DNA of 64,000 bases. Source: Rhodoferax ferrireducens. Its GTDB lineage: Bacteria > Pseudomonadota > Gammaproteobacteria > Burkholderiales > Burkholderiaceae_C. The DNA lies in assembly GCF_003347515.1 (NCBI RefSeq), contig NZ_QEII01000234.1, forward strand, positions 62,001 through 126,000, given 5' to 3'. Below the pieces are notes generated by a model. The model did no database searches. It was given only the letters and a program-made list of their open reading frames with translations, and was not told the origin of the DNA. A program made the position numbers and the translations under genes. The number at the start of each line of letters is the position of its first letter. The first letter of the stretch is position 1. Of this stretch, positions 54,753 to 64,000 are shown piece after piece.

Positions 54753-57104
54753 TTATATGCCATGTGAAGGCAATGATCGGGGACGCGACAAAAGGCTGAC
54801 AAGCACGGTGACCACAACGCCCGCAAGAACGCCAAATACCCCGGCAGAAATTGGTTGAATGGCAAACCACAGACCCGGCCCCTTCAAACCCATGGCGGAT
54901 CTAACGATGGCGGCATTCACCGCCATGTAGTAAATCGTCAATCCGAGTCCCGAGATCATCCCGCATACGGCGGCCTTTCGTGTCGTCCTGGACCAGAATA
55001 TTCCCAGCACCATCACAGGCGCAAACGCGGCCCCCGCCAGAGAAAATGACGCTGCTACAAGATAAAGGATGTCGGCCGGCCGCTGAGCAGCCACATACGC
55101 GGCTGCTAGCGCAACGACCAGCAGCGCAAACTTTGACAACATCACGCTACGCACCGCACCGGCCCGATCGCTTTCTCCGCGATAGAAAAGATCATGCGCC
55201 AACGCGTTTCCTATGGTCAGCAGGAGGCCGTCCGCTGTGGAAAGCGCGGCAGCCAGTCCACCCGCAGCAACAAGACCCGACACAACATAGGGCAATCCAC
55301 CTAGCTCAGGTGTTGCCAGCATCACGATATCCGCACCCAGTTTGAGTTCGGCAAACTGGAGGATGTGGTCCCCATTGACATCACTGACCATAATCAGCGT
55401 TGGGTCTACTTTCGCCCACTGCGCAATCCACGCAGGCAAAGAGTCAAAATTCTGGCCGACCAGATGACTCATGACCTCGAATTTCACCAGTACGGCCAAA
55501 GCCGGCGCGGACAAATACAGCAAGGCTATGAAAAACACAGACCAGGCCACGGAGGTTCGAGCTTCTGCTACGGTACGGGTTGTATAAAAGCGGGTCAAGA
55601 GGTGGGGCAACCCGGCGGTACCCACCATCAGGCAAAACATCAGCGCCAAAAAATTCCGCCGGGAAACATCGAAAGCCTGCTGTTCATCCCGGCTCCCCTG
55701 CGGGTCGCCGGCAAAAGGCTTAACGTGCAATGGCATGCCACCCAAAGGTTTGGCCCGATCCAGGTTATCCTGCATAGCACGTGCCCAACGCTCCCGAGCA
55801 GTTACGCCATCCTTGGGTAGTGCCGCCAACTCGCGCCTCGCCGCAACAATGACCGATTCATCAGCCCGCCCCTCGTTCAACAAGCGAACTCTTTCCCGCA
55901 AAGCATTGCGATCACGCTCCAGTGACGCATCCACGTTTTGCAGCTTCATCTCATAGTCTCGCGCGCGCCGGGCGTATTCATTGATTACCTGCAACTCCGC
56001 TGGCGAATGGACAAGTTGTTGCTCCAGTTCAGTAATTTTCTGCAATTGCTGACCATAAACAAACGGTGCCAACGGATTGCCAAGCTGCTTGTAGGCCAGC
56101 CATGAGACCGGAATCAGGAAGGCCAAGATCAGAACCACATACTGCGTCACCTGCGTCCAGGTCACCGCTCGCATGCCCCCGAGAAATGAGCAAACCAGAA
56201 CGCCACCAAGCCCCAAAAGAATGCCAATTTCAAACTGAACTCCCGTAAGTCGTGAGGTAATCAGTCCTACGCCATAGATCTGCGCCACAACATAGGTGAA
56301 GGAGCACAGCACGGCGGCAAAAGCTGCGATCAGTCGCGGCCAGCGGCCGCCAAAACGGGCGCCGAAATAATCGGGAATGGTGTACAGGCCCAGCTTCCTC
56401 AAATAGGGCGCAACCAGGAGCGCAACCAGACAAAAGCCCCCTGTCCAACCCAGTACATAAACGAGCCCTCCAGGTTGCGACTCTGTGCCGGAAAAGCCCT
56501 GCAGGTAAAGTCCACCGGCCATGCTGATAAACGACGCGGCACTCATCCAATCTGCGGCCGTCGCCATGCCGTTATAGACTGCGGGAATGCTGCGTCCGGC
56601 CACGTAGTACTCGGCCGCATCCGAAGTGCGGCCATAGATACCAATCACAGCGTACAAACCCACCGTGGCGAACAGAAAAATGGCGCCAACCCAGGTCTTT
56701 TTCAGCCCCCACTGCTCAGCCAGGGCCAAGGCCAGCAAGAACAGCAGCAAGCAAACGACGTAGGTGGCAAATTTGCGATGCAGGCGACGCTTGTAGGCGG
56801 CGTACGCAAGGTCGTTTGTAGAGTTTTCGCCATCGCGCTTGTTGGCAATCCAGGCGAACACAGCGACGATGGCTATAAAAATGAACACGCTGCCCTGCGC
56901 AGCAAACCAGTAGCCCAAAGGCCAACCGCCGACAATCATCTGCAGATCACGGGCGAAGAATACGACGCCGAACGACGCCGCAAACCAAATCAGAAGTAGC
57001 CAGCCGTGCAAGCGGAAACCACCAGATATCGGTTTGAACTCGCCCGCCTCTGCCGCTGGATTCAACATCTCCACATCATGGCACCCCGTGATGCCACGAA
57101 CCAT
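54753..57104 (-). CDS. Sodium/solute symporter with fused DUF4212 small subunit and coiled-coil insert
   Basis: A 783-residue protein. Residues about 30-95 ([37 protein letters not shown]) match DUF4212, the small partner subunit of the VC_2705 symporter group. After a linker, a sodium:solute symporter follows ([29 protein letters not shown]-like segments, [20 protein letters not shown]). In the middle, residues about 355-490 form a long polar insert with coiled-coil character ([36 protein letters not shown]). Substrate is unknown; relatives take up acetate or other small acids. It starts 9 bases after the ppsA stop; a later ATG at 57068 is possible. Confidence 0.87.
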   Translation of the reverse strand: MVRGITGCHDVEMLNPAAEAGEFKPISGGFRLHGWLLLIWFAASFGVVFFARDLQMIVGGWPLGYWFAAQGSVFIFIAIVAVFAWIANKRDGENSTNDLAYAAYKRRLHRKFATYVVCLLLFLLALALAEQWGLKKTWVGAIFLFATVGLYAVIGIYGRTSDAAEYYVAGRSIPAVYNGMATAADWMSAASFISMAGGLYLQGFSGTESQPGGLVYVLGWTGGFCLVALLVAPYLRKLGLYTIPDYFGARFGGRWPRLIAAFAAVLCSFTYVVAQIYGVGLITSRLTGVQFEIGILLGLGGVLVCSFLGGMRAVTWTQVTQYVVLILAFLIPVSWLAYKQLGNPLAPFVYGQQLQKITELEQQLVHSPAELQVINEYARRARDYEMKLQNVDASLERDRNALRERVRLLNEGRADESVIVAARRELAALPKDGVTARERWARAMQDNLDRAKPLGGMPLHVKPFAGDPQGSRDEQQAFDVSRRNFLALMFCLMVGTAGLPHLLTRFYTTRTVAEARTSVAWSVFFIALLYLSAPALAVLVKFEVMSHLVGQNFDSLPAWIAQWAKVDPTLIMVSDVNGDHILQFAELKLGADIVMLATPELGGLPYVVSGLVAAGGLAAALSTADGLLLTIGNALAHDLFYRGESDRAGAVRSVMLSKFALLVVALAAAYVAAQRPADILYLVAASFSLAGAAFAPVMVLGIFWSRTTRKAAVCGMISGLGLTIYYMAVNAAIVRSAMGLKGPGLWFAIQPISAGVFGVLAGVVVTVLVSLLSRPRSLPSHGI

Positions 57105-57113
57105 AGGTGAATA

Positions 57114-59507
57114 CTATTGCCCGGCCAGCTGTTTCCAGGTCGCAATCACGGAGTCCGGGTTAAGAGAAATTGACAGAATCCCTTCATTTTTCAACCACTC
57201 GGCAAAGTCTGGGTGATCGCTGGGGCCCTGACCGCAAATGCCGATGTACTTGCCCTGAGCCTTACAGGCATTGATAGCCATACTGATCAGCGCTGTGACT
57301 GCAGGGTCACGCTCGTCAAAGTCAGCGGCCAACAATTCGAGGCCGGAATCACGATCAAGCCCGAGCGTGAGTTGGGTCAAATCGTTGGATCCAATGGAGA
57401 AACCATCGAAGTACTGCAGAAATTCATTCGCCAAAATAGCATTGCTGGGGATCTCGCACATCATGATGATCTTCAAACCATCTTCACCCCGTTTCAGTCC
57501 ATGCACGGCCAACAGATCGGTGACTCGTTTGGCTTGTCCCAGTGTTCGGACGAAAGGCACCATCACCTGAACGTTGCTCAAACCCATGTCCAGACGAACA
57601 CGCTTGAGTGCCTCGCACTCCATCGCGAATGCCTCGCCAAAATCAGCACTGAGATAACGCGCTGCACCGCGGAAACCAAGCATGGGGTTTTCTTCTTCCG
57701 GCTCGTAACGGCTGCCACCAATCAGTTTGCGGTATTCATTGCTCTTGAAATCCGACAAGCGCACGATCACTGGTTTGGGCCAGAATGCGGCGCCAATCGT
57801 GGCGACACCTTCTGCGACCCGGTCCACATAAAAAGCACGCGGCGAAGCATGGCCACGAGCAACAGATTCCACTGCTTTCTTCAAATCCGCATCGACATTG
57901 GGATAGTCCAGGATGGCCTTGGGATGCACACCAATATTGTTATTGATGATGAACTCCAAGCGAGCCAAACCGACGCCTTCATTGGGCAACTGGCAGAAGT
58001 CAAACGCAAGCTGCGGATTGCCGACGTTCATCATGATCTTGACGGCAATTTCAGGCATTTCGCCGCGCTGAACTTCGGTGACTTCAGTTTCCAGCAAGCC
58101 GTCGTAAATGAACCCGGTGTCACCTTCGGAGCAGCTGACTGTCACCAGCATGCCGTCCTTGAGAACCTCGCTCGCATCACCACAACCGACCACGGCCGGG
58201 ATACCCAACTCACGCGCGATGATGGCGGCGTGACAGGTCCGCCCGCCACGGTTCGTCACAATGGCCGCGGCCCGCTTCATCACCGGCTCCCAGTTGGGGT
58301 CGGTCATGTCAGTCACAAGAACGTCGCCGGGCTGCACCAGGTCCATCTCGCTGATGTTGTGCACGATGCGAACCGGACCGGTACCGATCTTCTGGCCAAT
58401 CGCCCGTCCTTCGACGATCACCGCGCTTTTGCCCTTGAGCTTGTAGCGATACTCCGCCTTGCCTGCAGCCTGGCTTTTCACCGTCTCAGGGCGGGCCTGC
58501 AAAATATAGAGTTCGCCGTCCAGACCGTCTTTACCCCATTCAATGTCCATGGCACGACCATAGTGCTGCTCAATCACCAACGCATAAGCAGCCAGCTTCT
58601 CGACATCAGCATCGGTCAGCGAATAGCGATTGCGCAGTTCGGTGGGAACGTCTGTGGTTTTGACAAGTTTGCCGCTGGCCGCTTTTTCCTCAGGCGTTGT
58701 GAACTGCATCTGGATCAATTTGGAGCCCAGACTGCGGCGAATCACGGCGCGCTTGCCGGCCTTGAGCATCGGTTTGTGCACGTAAAACTCGTCAGGGTTC
58801 ACAGCGCCCTGCACTACGGTCTCGCCCAGTCCATAGCTGGAGGTGATGAACACCACGTCCTGAAAACCGGATTCGGTGTCGATGGTGAACATGACGCCCG
58901 CCGCTCCGAGATCGGAGCGCACCATGCGCTGAATGCCCGCACTCAAGGCCACATGCTCGTGCGCAAAGCCCTGATGTACACGGTAGCTGATGGCGCGGTC
59001 GTTATACAAAGAGGCGAAAACCTCTCTCACTTTGTGAAGTATCTCTTCGATACCAGTCACGTTCAAAAAGGTTTCCTGCTGCCCCGCAAATGAAGCGTCC
59101 GGCAAATCCTCGGCGGTGGCTGACGAGCGCACCGCAAAGGAGGCTTGCGGATTGTCCGAGCTCAAGGTGACAAAGGCATCGCGAATGGCCTGCTCAAGGT
59201 CGGCGGGGAATGGCTGGGCCTCTACCATGGCGCGAATCTTGGCGCCAACCTGCGCCAGCGCCCTCACGTCTTCAGTATCCAGTGCACTCAGAAGCGCATT
59301 GATTCTGCCGCCGAGGTCTTCGAAGGCCAGGAAACCCCGAAAGGCATGAGCCGTCGTTGCAAAACCGGTAGGGACTTTGACGCCTGTGGGCAAGTTCGAA
59401 ATCATTTCGCCGAGGCTGGCGTTTTTACCGCCAACCGACTCGACGTCGGTCATTCTCAGGTTCTCAAACGGTACGACCAGGGCGGTCGAATTGAAAAGTG
59501 CAGACAT
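57114..59507 (-). CDS. ppsA: Phosphoenolpyruvate synthase
   Basis: A 797-residue enzyme that makes PEP from pyruvate, ATP and water for gluconeogenesis. Order: ATP-grasp N-domain ([34 protein letters not shown]), the swivelling phosphohistidine domain with [21 protein letters not shown] (catalytic His and regulatory Thr in RTCHA), and the PEP/pyruvate barrel ([31 protein letters not shown]). ATG at 59507 has GGAG; the extension to 59543 is not conserved. It is divergent from its regulator ppsR. Confidence 0.98.
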   Translation of the reverse strand: MSALFNSTALVVPFENLRMTDVESVGGKNASLGEMISNLPTGVKVPTGFATTAHAFRGFLAFEDLGGRINALLSALDTEDVRALAQVGAKIRAMVEAQPFPADLEQAIRDAFVTLSSDNPQASFAVRSSATAEDLPDASFAGQQETFLNVTGIEEILHKVREVFASLYNDRAISYRVHQGFAHEHVALSAGIQRMVRSDLGAAGVMFTIDTESGFQDVVFITSSYGLGETVVQGAVNPDEFYVHKPMLKAGKRAVIRRSLGSKLIQMQFTTPEEKAASGKLVKTTDVPTELRNRYSLTDADVEKLAAYALVIEQHYGRAMDIEWGKDGLDGELYILQARPETVKSQAAGKAEYRYKLKGKSAVIVEGRAIGQKIGTGPVRIVHNISEMDLVQPGDVLVTDMTDPNWEPVMKRAAAIVTNRGGRTCHAAIIARELGIPAVVGCGDASEVLKDGMLVTVSCSEGDTGFIYDGLLETEVTEVQRGEMPEIAVKIMMNVGNPQLAFDFCQLPNEGVGLARLEFIINNNIGVHPKAILDYPNVDADLKKAVESVARGHASPRAFYVDRVAEGVATIGAAFWPKPVIVRLSDFKSNEYRKLIGGSRYEPEEENPMLGFRGAARYLSADFGEAFAMECEALKRVRLDMGLSNVQVMVPFVRTLGQAKRVTDLLAVHGLKRGEDGLKIIMMCEIPSNAILANEFLQYFDGFSIGSNDLTQLTLGLDRDSGLELLAADFDERDPAVTALISMAINACKAQGKYIGICGQGPSDHPDFAEWLKNEGILSISLNPDSVIATWKQLAGQ

Positions 59508-59735
59508 GGGGAAGCTCCAGAGTTTAAAAACGGTTCGACGCATAAAGCCACGCGCTCTGGTGCGCAGGCAATGCCCATGTGCGTGATCTGGCTTTGTTGT
59601 TGTTCTAGTGAGTCAGCGCAGCGCATGGAAAAATTGGGAGTAGGTTAGCATTATTGTAGGTGGCGAACCGGATCACAATGCCGGGAGTCCTTACAGAAGA
59701 CTGAAAGCCACCGAGCCCTTTACCATCTACCCATC

Positions 59736-60557
59736 ATGCCCAATCGAACTGTTTTCTATATTTCCGACGGCACAGGGATCACCGCAGAAACCTTTGGGAA
59801 CGCCATCCTTGCCCAGTTTGAGACCACATCGCGTCACGTACGCCTGCCCTTTGTTGACTCTGTCGACAAAGCTCACCAGGCCGTCCGCAAGATCAATCAT
59901 GCAGCGATAGTGGACGGCAATAGACCGATTGTTTTTACAACGCTGGTCAATATGGAGGTGCTCAAGGTCATTACGGAAGGCTGTCAGGGAATGCTGCTGG
60001 ACATGTTTGGCACCTTCGTGCGTCCACTTGAGACAGAACTCCAGATCAAATCCAACCATCGGATTGGCCGCTTCAGCGATGCCAGCAAGAGCAAAGAATA
60101 TCAGTTGCGCATAGAAGCCATCAACTTCTCATTGGCCCATGATGACGGCCAGTCACACCGCGATCTTGAACAGTCGGATGTCATTCTGGTGGGTGTCAGC
60201 CGAAGTGGAAAGACGCCGACCTCGCTTTATCTGGCGATGCAATACGGGCTCAAGGCATCCAACTACCCTCTGATTCCAGAGGACTTTGAACGCCGGCATT
60301 TACCGCCTGCGCTAAAAGAGCACAAGAACAAGCTCTTCGGTCTGACGATCCAGCCCGAACGCCTGAGCGAAATTCGCAACGAGCGCCGGCCCAACTCCAA
60401 GTACGCCTCACTGGAAAACTGCCGTATGGAGGTGAGTGAAGCGGAAACCATGATGAAACGATCGGGCATACGCTGGTTATCTACCACGACCAAGTCAATC
60501 GAAGAGATCGCGACGACCATCCTGCAAGAAATCAAGCCGGAACGGCTGGCTTACTGA
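59736..60557 (+). CDS. ppsR: PEP synthase regulatory protein (kinase/pyrophosphorylase)
   Basis: A 273-residue DUF299-family protein starting MPNRTVFYISDGTGITAETFGNAIL, with the P-loop GVSRSGKTPTSLYLA near residue 155 and the C-terminal RPNSKYASLENCRMEV. It switches PEP synthase off by ADP-dependent phosphorylation of the threonine beside the catalytic histidine, and on by Pi-dependent dephosphorylation. Its divergent position next to ppsA is the classic arrangement. Confidence 0.96.
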   Translation: MPNRTVFYISDGTGITAETFGNAILAQFETTSRHVRLPFVDSVDKAHQAVRKINHAAIVDGNRPIVFTTLVNMEVLKVITEGCQGMLLDMFGTFVRPLETELQIKSNHRIGRFSDASKSKEYQLRIEAINFSLAHDDGQSHRDLEQSDVILVGVSRSGKTPTSLYLAMQYGLKASNYPLIPEDFERRHLPPALKEHKNKLFGLTIQPERLSEIRNERRPNSKYASLENCRMEVSEAETMMKRSGIRWLSTTTKSIEEIATTILQEIKPERLAY

Positions 60558-60915
60558 TCTGGCGCGATAGTCGGACGGCACAACAGTCGCCAGGTCAGCG
60601 GCCCCCCCGAACAGGGGATTCCCCCATTCTGTTCGCAGGAGTCTGACGACATCGCCTTGAACGCCGGCGTGGCTCGACACACACGCCTCTACAGCAGCGC
60701 CGGACAGCAGGGACGCCGCAAGAGTCGCCGGGGTGTACTCCAAATAACACCGTTATTTCATCATCAAGGCCTGAAATACTACAATACAATTCTAAATGCC
60801 AACGATTCGCATTTATAATTAATTTGTATCAAAATTCAAGCCAGCCAGACCGCGCACTTATTTTTGGCGCTTGCGGATTCAGCCAGCCAGCCACTCCCTG
60901 AACCTGACTACAACC
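60558..60915. other. Intergenic region before the TonB receptor
   Basis: The left half holds a hairpin (CGAACAG 60608-60614 with CTGTTCG 60629-60635, with GGGG and CCCCC within it) but no T-run. The right half holds the Fur box (60795-60813) and AT-rich promoter sequence. A minus-strand open frame at 60495-60743 does not resemble any protein I know and is not called. Confidence 0.5.
60795..60813. promoter_or_regulatory. Fur box upstream of the siderophore receptor
   Basis: AATGCCAACGATTCGCATT has the spaced inverted AATGC/GCATT arms and AACGATT centre of betaproteobacterial Fur sites. It lies near TATAAT-like sequence about 100 bases before the receptor gene, so iron would repress the gene. 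Confidence 0.75.
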
Positions 60916-63240
60916 ATGTCCAAACGCTCAAAAATACAGCAAAAACAGGCTCTAACCCCCGTGTCTATTGCGCAACAAGCTATCAACAAAGTAGCAAAAC
61001 CATCCCCCCTGCTCCCCTTGGGTGCGATGCTGCTCGCGGGCTCCATGAGCGCCATGGCCCAACAATCGCCGACTGATGCAGACAAGACGCTAAAACCCGT
61101 CGTGGTCAAGGAAAAGGCCGAATCCCCGGAAGGCAAGGACGCCTTGCGCGCCACAGCCACCACCATCGGCAAAGGCAAGCAGTTGCTGCGCGACATTCCG
61201 CAGTCAGTGACCGTTGTCACCGAAAAACTGATTGACGACCGCAACCTGGACACCGTCAAAGAGGCGCTGAAAAACACCAGCGGCATCTCCTTCCTGGCGG
61301 CCGAAGGCGGCGAGGAGGACATTCGCCTGCGCGGTTTCTCCTTGCAAGCCACCGGCGATATTTTCATTGACGGCATGCGCGATCCGGCGTTTTATGAACG
61401 CGATACCTTCAATTTGGACCGCCTGGAAGTCTTGCGCGGCTCGGCCTCCATGCTGTTTGGTCGCGGCTCCACTGGCGGCGCGGTCAACCAAGTGAGCAAG
61501 CAGCCCCGCACCATTGATGAAAACGAGATTACGACCACGCTGGGCAGCCACAACTACCGCCGGGTCACGGGTGACTTCAACATCCAGACCGGGGAGAACG
61601 CCGCCCTGCGCATCAACGCGATGGTCACCGAAGCCGACAACAATGGCGCCGGCAGCAGCCTGGACAAGAAAGGCATTGCCGCCACCTACCGCTTTGGCAT
61701 CGGCACCGCCGACGAATTCTCTGTGGGCTTGTACGACCTGCAAAACAACAATGGCATGAACTACGGCATGCCGTGGATCCGGCCTACGGCAACGTCCCCG
61801 GCATCAGACACCACGCTCATCGACAAACTCGACCCCAGCGCTTACTTCGGCATGGCCAGCGATTACAACGCGGGCAGTGCCAAGCACGTGACCGCCAGCC
61901 ACACCCACCGCTTTCAAGACGACAGCGAACTGAAAACCACCATCCGCAAAGGCAGCTTTGAGCGCGACCAGCGGGCGGGAACGGTGCGCTTGTGCCAACG
62001 AACGACCAATGCAACAACCGGCGTGGTCAGCAACCCGCAATGCCCTACAGCAACCGTTTCGCTCGACACCTTTAATCCATCTACCATTCTGACGCGCGGT
62101 ACCCAACTGAAAATTCAGGATCTGGACACGCTGTATTTTCAGACCGATTACAGCGCCAAGTTCAAGGCGCTGGGCTTGCAACATGAACTGTTGGCCGGTG
62201 CCGACTACGCCAGCGAAAAACGCCAGGTGTTTGGTGCCCGCACGGCAGCCCAGGGCGGCCTCAACCTGATCAAACCCACCACGACGGCAGGCACCCCTAA
62301 TGACGGCGCATCCATCGCCGAAGGTTCTCGCGTGCTGCGCCAAACCAACCAGTTCGACTCCACCGGTTATGGCTTGTATGTGCAAGACCTGGTGCAGGTG
62401 GCGCCCCACTGGAAGTTACTGGCGGGCCTGCGCTATGACAACCTGACCGGCGACTACAGCACCTTCAATATTCCCACCGGCGCGGCTGGTCCGGTCACCA
62501 CCAGCAGCTACTCCATGAATGTGTCAGAAGTCAGCAAGCGCGTGGGTGTCTTGTACCAACCCAATGAGTTGCACTCCTACCATTTCTCGGCTGCCACCTC
62601 GTTCAACACATCGGGTGAGGCGTATTCACTCAGCGCGACCAATCAGGATATTCCGCCGGAACAAAGCATTAACCTGGAGTTGGGCGCCAAACTCGACTCG
62701 GCCGACAAACGCTTTACCACCCGCCTGGCGCTGTTCCACTCGACCAAGCTGCATGAACGCAACACCGACCCGCTGGTCAACCTGGTCACCCTCTCCGGCA
62801 AGCGCCATGTGGCGGGGTTTGAGGTGGACATGGCGGGGAAATTGACGCCGCAGTGGGAAATTTACGGTTCCTATATGTGGATACCTGAGGCCAACATCGA
62901 TGAAGGCGTGGCCGGCTCTGAAGGTCAAGGCACACGCCCCTCGCTCACCCCTGAGCACAGCGGCACGGTATGGAACACCTACCAGATCACCTCGCAATGG
63001 CGCGTGGGCCTGGGCGTGAACTTCCGCGGTGAGCAAACCCCCATTCGCAACCCCGGCTGGACGGTGGACGGCTACGTGACCGGTGATTTGATGGCCGAGT
63101 ACAGGATCAATGACCAGTTCACGCTCAAAGGCAATGTGAACAACATCACCAACAAACTCTACGCTGATGCGCTGTACACCGGTCACTACATTCCTGGCGC
63201 GGGCCGCACGGTACAACTGACCCTCAACGCCAAGTTCTAA
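60916..63240 (+). CDS. TonB-dependent siderophore receptor with repeat-encoded signal-peptide extension
   Basis: A 774-residue outer-membrane receptor. Plug domain signatures are present (IPQSVTVVTEKLIDDRNLDTV, LRGFSLQATGDIFIDGMRD, RLEVLRGSASMLFGRGSTGG), followed by a beta barrel ending in NAKF, with the terminal phenylalanine needed for assembly. It resembles Fiu/FhuE-type catecholate or hydroxamate receptors. The signal peptide is unusually long (about 48 residues, cleavage after SAMA), because residues 10-27 (QALTPVSIAQQAINKVA) come from a copy of the 55-bp repeat. An upstream TTG at 60871 is less likely than the ATG at 60916. Followed by piuC. Confidence 0.93.
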   Translation: MSKRSKIQQKQALTPVSIAQQAINKVAKPSPLLPLGAMLLAGSMSAMAQQSPTDADKTLKPVVVKEKAESPEGKDALRATATTIGKGKQLLRDIPQSVTVVTEKLIDDRNLDTVKEALKNTSGISFLAAEGGEEDIRLRGFSLQATGDIFIDGMRDPAFYERDTFNLDRLEVLRGSASMLFGRGSTGGAVNQVSKQPRTIDENEITTTLGSHNYRRVTGDFNIQTGENAALRINAMVTEADNNGAGSSLDKKGIAATYRFGIGTADEFSVGLYDLQNNNGMNYGMPWIRPTATSPASDTTLIDKLDPSAYFGMASDYNAGSAKHVTASHTHRFQDDSELKTTIRKGSFERDQRAGTVRLCQRTTNATTGVVSNPQCPTATVSLDTFNPSTILTRGTQLKIQDLDTLYFQTDYSAKFKALGLQHELLAGADYASEKRQVFGARTAAQGGLNLIKPTTTAGTPNDGASIAEGSRVLRQTNQFDSTGYGLYVQDLVQVAPHWKLLAGLRYDNLTGDYSTFNIPTGAAGPVTTSSYSMNVSEVSKRVGVLYQPNELHSYHFSAATSFNTSGEAYSLSATNQDIPPEQSINLELGAKLDSADKRFTTRLALFHSTKLHERNTDPLVNLVTLSGKRHVAGFEVDMAGKLTPQWEIYGSYMWIPEANIDEGVAGSEGQGTRPSLTPEHSGTVWNTYQITSQWRVGLGVNFRGEQTPIRNPGWTVDGYVTGDLMAEYRINDQFTLKGNVNNITNKLYADALYTGHYIPGAGRTVQLTLNAKF
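60942..60996 (+). repeat. 55-bp dispersed repeat, copy 9 (in the receptor signal peptide)
   Basis: AAAACAGGCTCTAACCCC at the left, GTCTATTGCGCAACAAGCTA in the middle, and GTAGCA at the right. It lies entirely in coding sequence, without stop codons in the receptor frame. Confidence 0.75.
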
Positions 63241-63258
63241 ACCTGTCAAACCAACGCC

Positions 63259-63942
63259 ATGCTGCTCCATATCCCCGACATCCTGACTGCCGATGAAGTG
63301 CGCCGTGCCCAGAACCTGCTGGCCAGCGCGCCGTGGGGTGATGGGCGACCGGGCGCTGGCGTGCAGGCAGCCCAGGTCAAAAACAACGAGCAGCTGCCGC
63401 ATGATTGCGACGCGGCCCGAGAGATACGCACCACGGTCTTGCGCGGCTTGGACGCCAACCCACTGTTCTTTTCAGCGGCCTTGCCCAAGAGAGTGTTTCC
63501 GCCCCGCCTGAATCGTTATGGCGGCGACAGCAATTACTACGGCAACCACATCGATGGCTCGGTGCGCTACTTGCCAGGCACTGGCCAGCGCGTCCGCACC
63601 GATGTGTCGTGCACCGTGTTTTTGTCCGACCCCTCCGACTACGACGGGGGGGAACTCTGTGTCGCGGACACGTACGGCGAACAAGCCGTCAAGTTGCCAG
63701 CCGGTCACATGGTGCTATACCCCGGCACCAGCCTGCATCAAGTCAAACCGGTAACGCGTGGCCATCGTCTGGCCTGCTTTTTCTGGATTGAGAGCATGGT
63801 GCGCAGTGATGAGCAGCGCCGCCTGCTGTATGAACTGGACATGAATCTGCTGCGTCTGCGCGAGCGCCATGGCGAAACCGACGAGACCACCGGGCTGACC
63901 GGCTGTTATCACAACCTGCTGCGCATGTGGGCAGATACCTGA
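63259..63942 (+). CDS. piuC: PKHD-type Fe(II)/2-oxoglutarate dioxygenase (PiuC family)
   Basis: A 227-residue double-stranded beta-helix dioxygenase. The iron ligands are in NHIDGSVRY (HxD) and [11 protein letters not shown] (distal His), and the 2-oxoglutarate arginine is in GHRLACFFW. Such genes often accompany TonB siderophore receptors and are iron-regulated; the substrate is not established. It starts 18 bases after the receptor stop, so it is probably under the same Fur control. Confidence 0.93.
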   Translation: MLLHIPDILTADEVRRAQNLLASAPWGDGRPGAGVQAAQVKNNEQLPHDCDAAREIRTTVLRGLDANPLFFSAALPKRVFPPRLNRYGGDSNYYGNHIDGSVRYLPGTGQRVRTDVSCTVFLSDPSDYDGGELCVADTYGEQAVKLPAGHMVLYPGTSLHQVKPVTRGHRLACFFWIESMVRSDEQRRLLYELDMNLLRLRERHGETDETTGLTGCYHNLLRMWADT

Positions 63943-63955
63943 AGGAGAACCCGCT

Positions 63956-64000
63956 ATGGAATTCGTCTCAACCCTGGGCGTCAGCCTGGCTCTGGTGCTA
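63956..64000 (+). CDS. Start of an unidentified gene, cut by the window edge
   Basis: ATG at 63956 with AAGGAGAA seven bases upstream opens a frame reading MEFVSTLGVSLALVL, 14 bases after piuC. Only 15 codons are visible. The hydrophobic start suggests a signal or membrane segment. It is likely co-transcribed with the receptor and piuC. Confidence 0.6.
   Translation, partial: MEFVSTLGVSLALVL

Noticed and set aside
57213-59093. A 626-codon plus-strand frame
   Set aside because: It lies wholly antisense to ppsA, whose motifs are complete; long antisense frames are common in high-GC genes.
60495-60743. An 82-codon minus-strand frame in the ppsR-receptor gap
   Set aside because: It overlaps the 3' end of ppsR, has no ribosome site and no family likeness. 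It could be a decayed gene but nothing supports that.

Overview
The window looks like chromosome of a betaproteobacterium of the family Comamonadaceae, most like Rhodoferax or Polaromonas. The evidence is the high-GC coding style and the gene order thrS-infC-rpmI-rplT-pheS-pheT-ihfA-merR-tRNA-Pro. Other support comes from rpsF-priB-rpsR-rplI-dnaB, the hom-thrC-mobB-moeA-moaD string, and the ppsA/ppsR pair. The genus is an inference. Nothing here looks like a prophage, conjugative element, CRISPR array or rRNA operon; coding density is high.

Layout. 1-584: N-terminal part of an HD-GYP protein running off the left edge. 812-8907 (minus): tRNA-Pro, MerR regulator, ihfA, pheT, pheS, rplT, rpmI, infC (AUC start) and thrS. 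9172-10491: isocitrate lyase with a palindromic operator pair upstream. 10804-22585: a putrescine uptake and degradation block. It holds an aldehyde dehydrogenase, potI-potH-potG-potF, an spuC-type transaminase and puuA-type gamma-glutamylputrescine synthetase, then a decayed puuD remnant, a divergent MocR regulator and a puuB-type oxidase. 22749-25020: DMT exporter, RraA-like protein, and a lysine/alanine-rich SWIB protein. 25256-30862: dppBCDFA-type peptide transporter. 30926-31028: a 103-bp MITE. 31090-37486: TPP enzyme, MFS transporter, AraC regulator, HutC and hutH. 37528-40646: Usp and clpB. 40762-48499: molybdopterin genes, an inserted DapA-family gene, threonine biosynthesis and AlaA. 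48609-51486: Mth938-like protein, peroxiredoxin, a candidate sRNA, PIN-PhoH protein. 51615-54667: dnaB-rplI-rpsR-priB-rpsF. 54753-60557: fused sodium/solute symporter, ppsA and divergent ppsR. 60795-64000: Fur box, TonB-dependent siderophore receptor, PiuC-type dioxygenase and the start of a further gene.

The most unusual structure is a dispersed repeat family: nine copies found by eye, each aligning over exactly 55 bp without gaps, sharing the blocks GCTCTAGCCC, TGCGCA, TAGCTAT and ATAGCA at fixed spacing. Five copies fill intergenic gaps. Three lie in frame inside genes (the DMT exporter, moeA, and the signal peptide of the TonB receptor), and one supplies the stop codon of the AraC gene. 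Another copy forms half of the terminator hairpin before pheS. The MITE has inserted at the very edge of one copy, with an 8-bp target duplication.

Functionally the window combines translation and replication genes with amino-acid, polyamine, peptide and histidine use, the glyoxylate and gluconeogenic enzymes AceA and PpsA, and iron uptake. This fits a heterotroph living on amines and organic acids.
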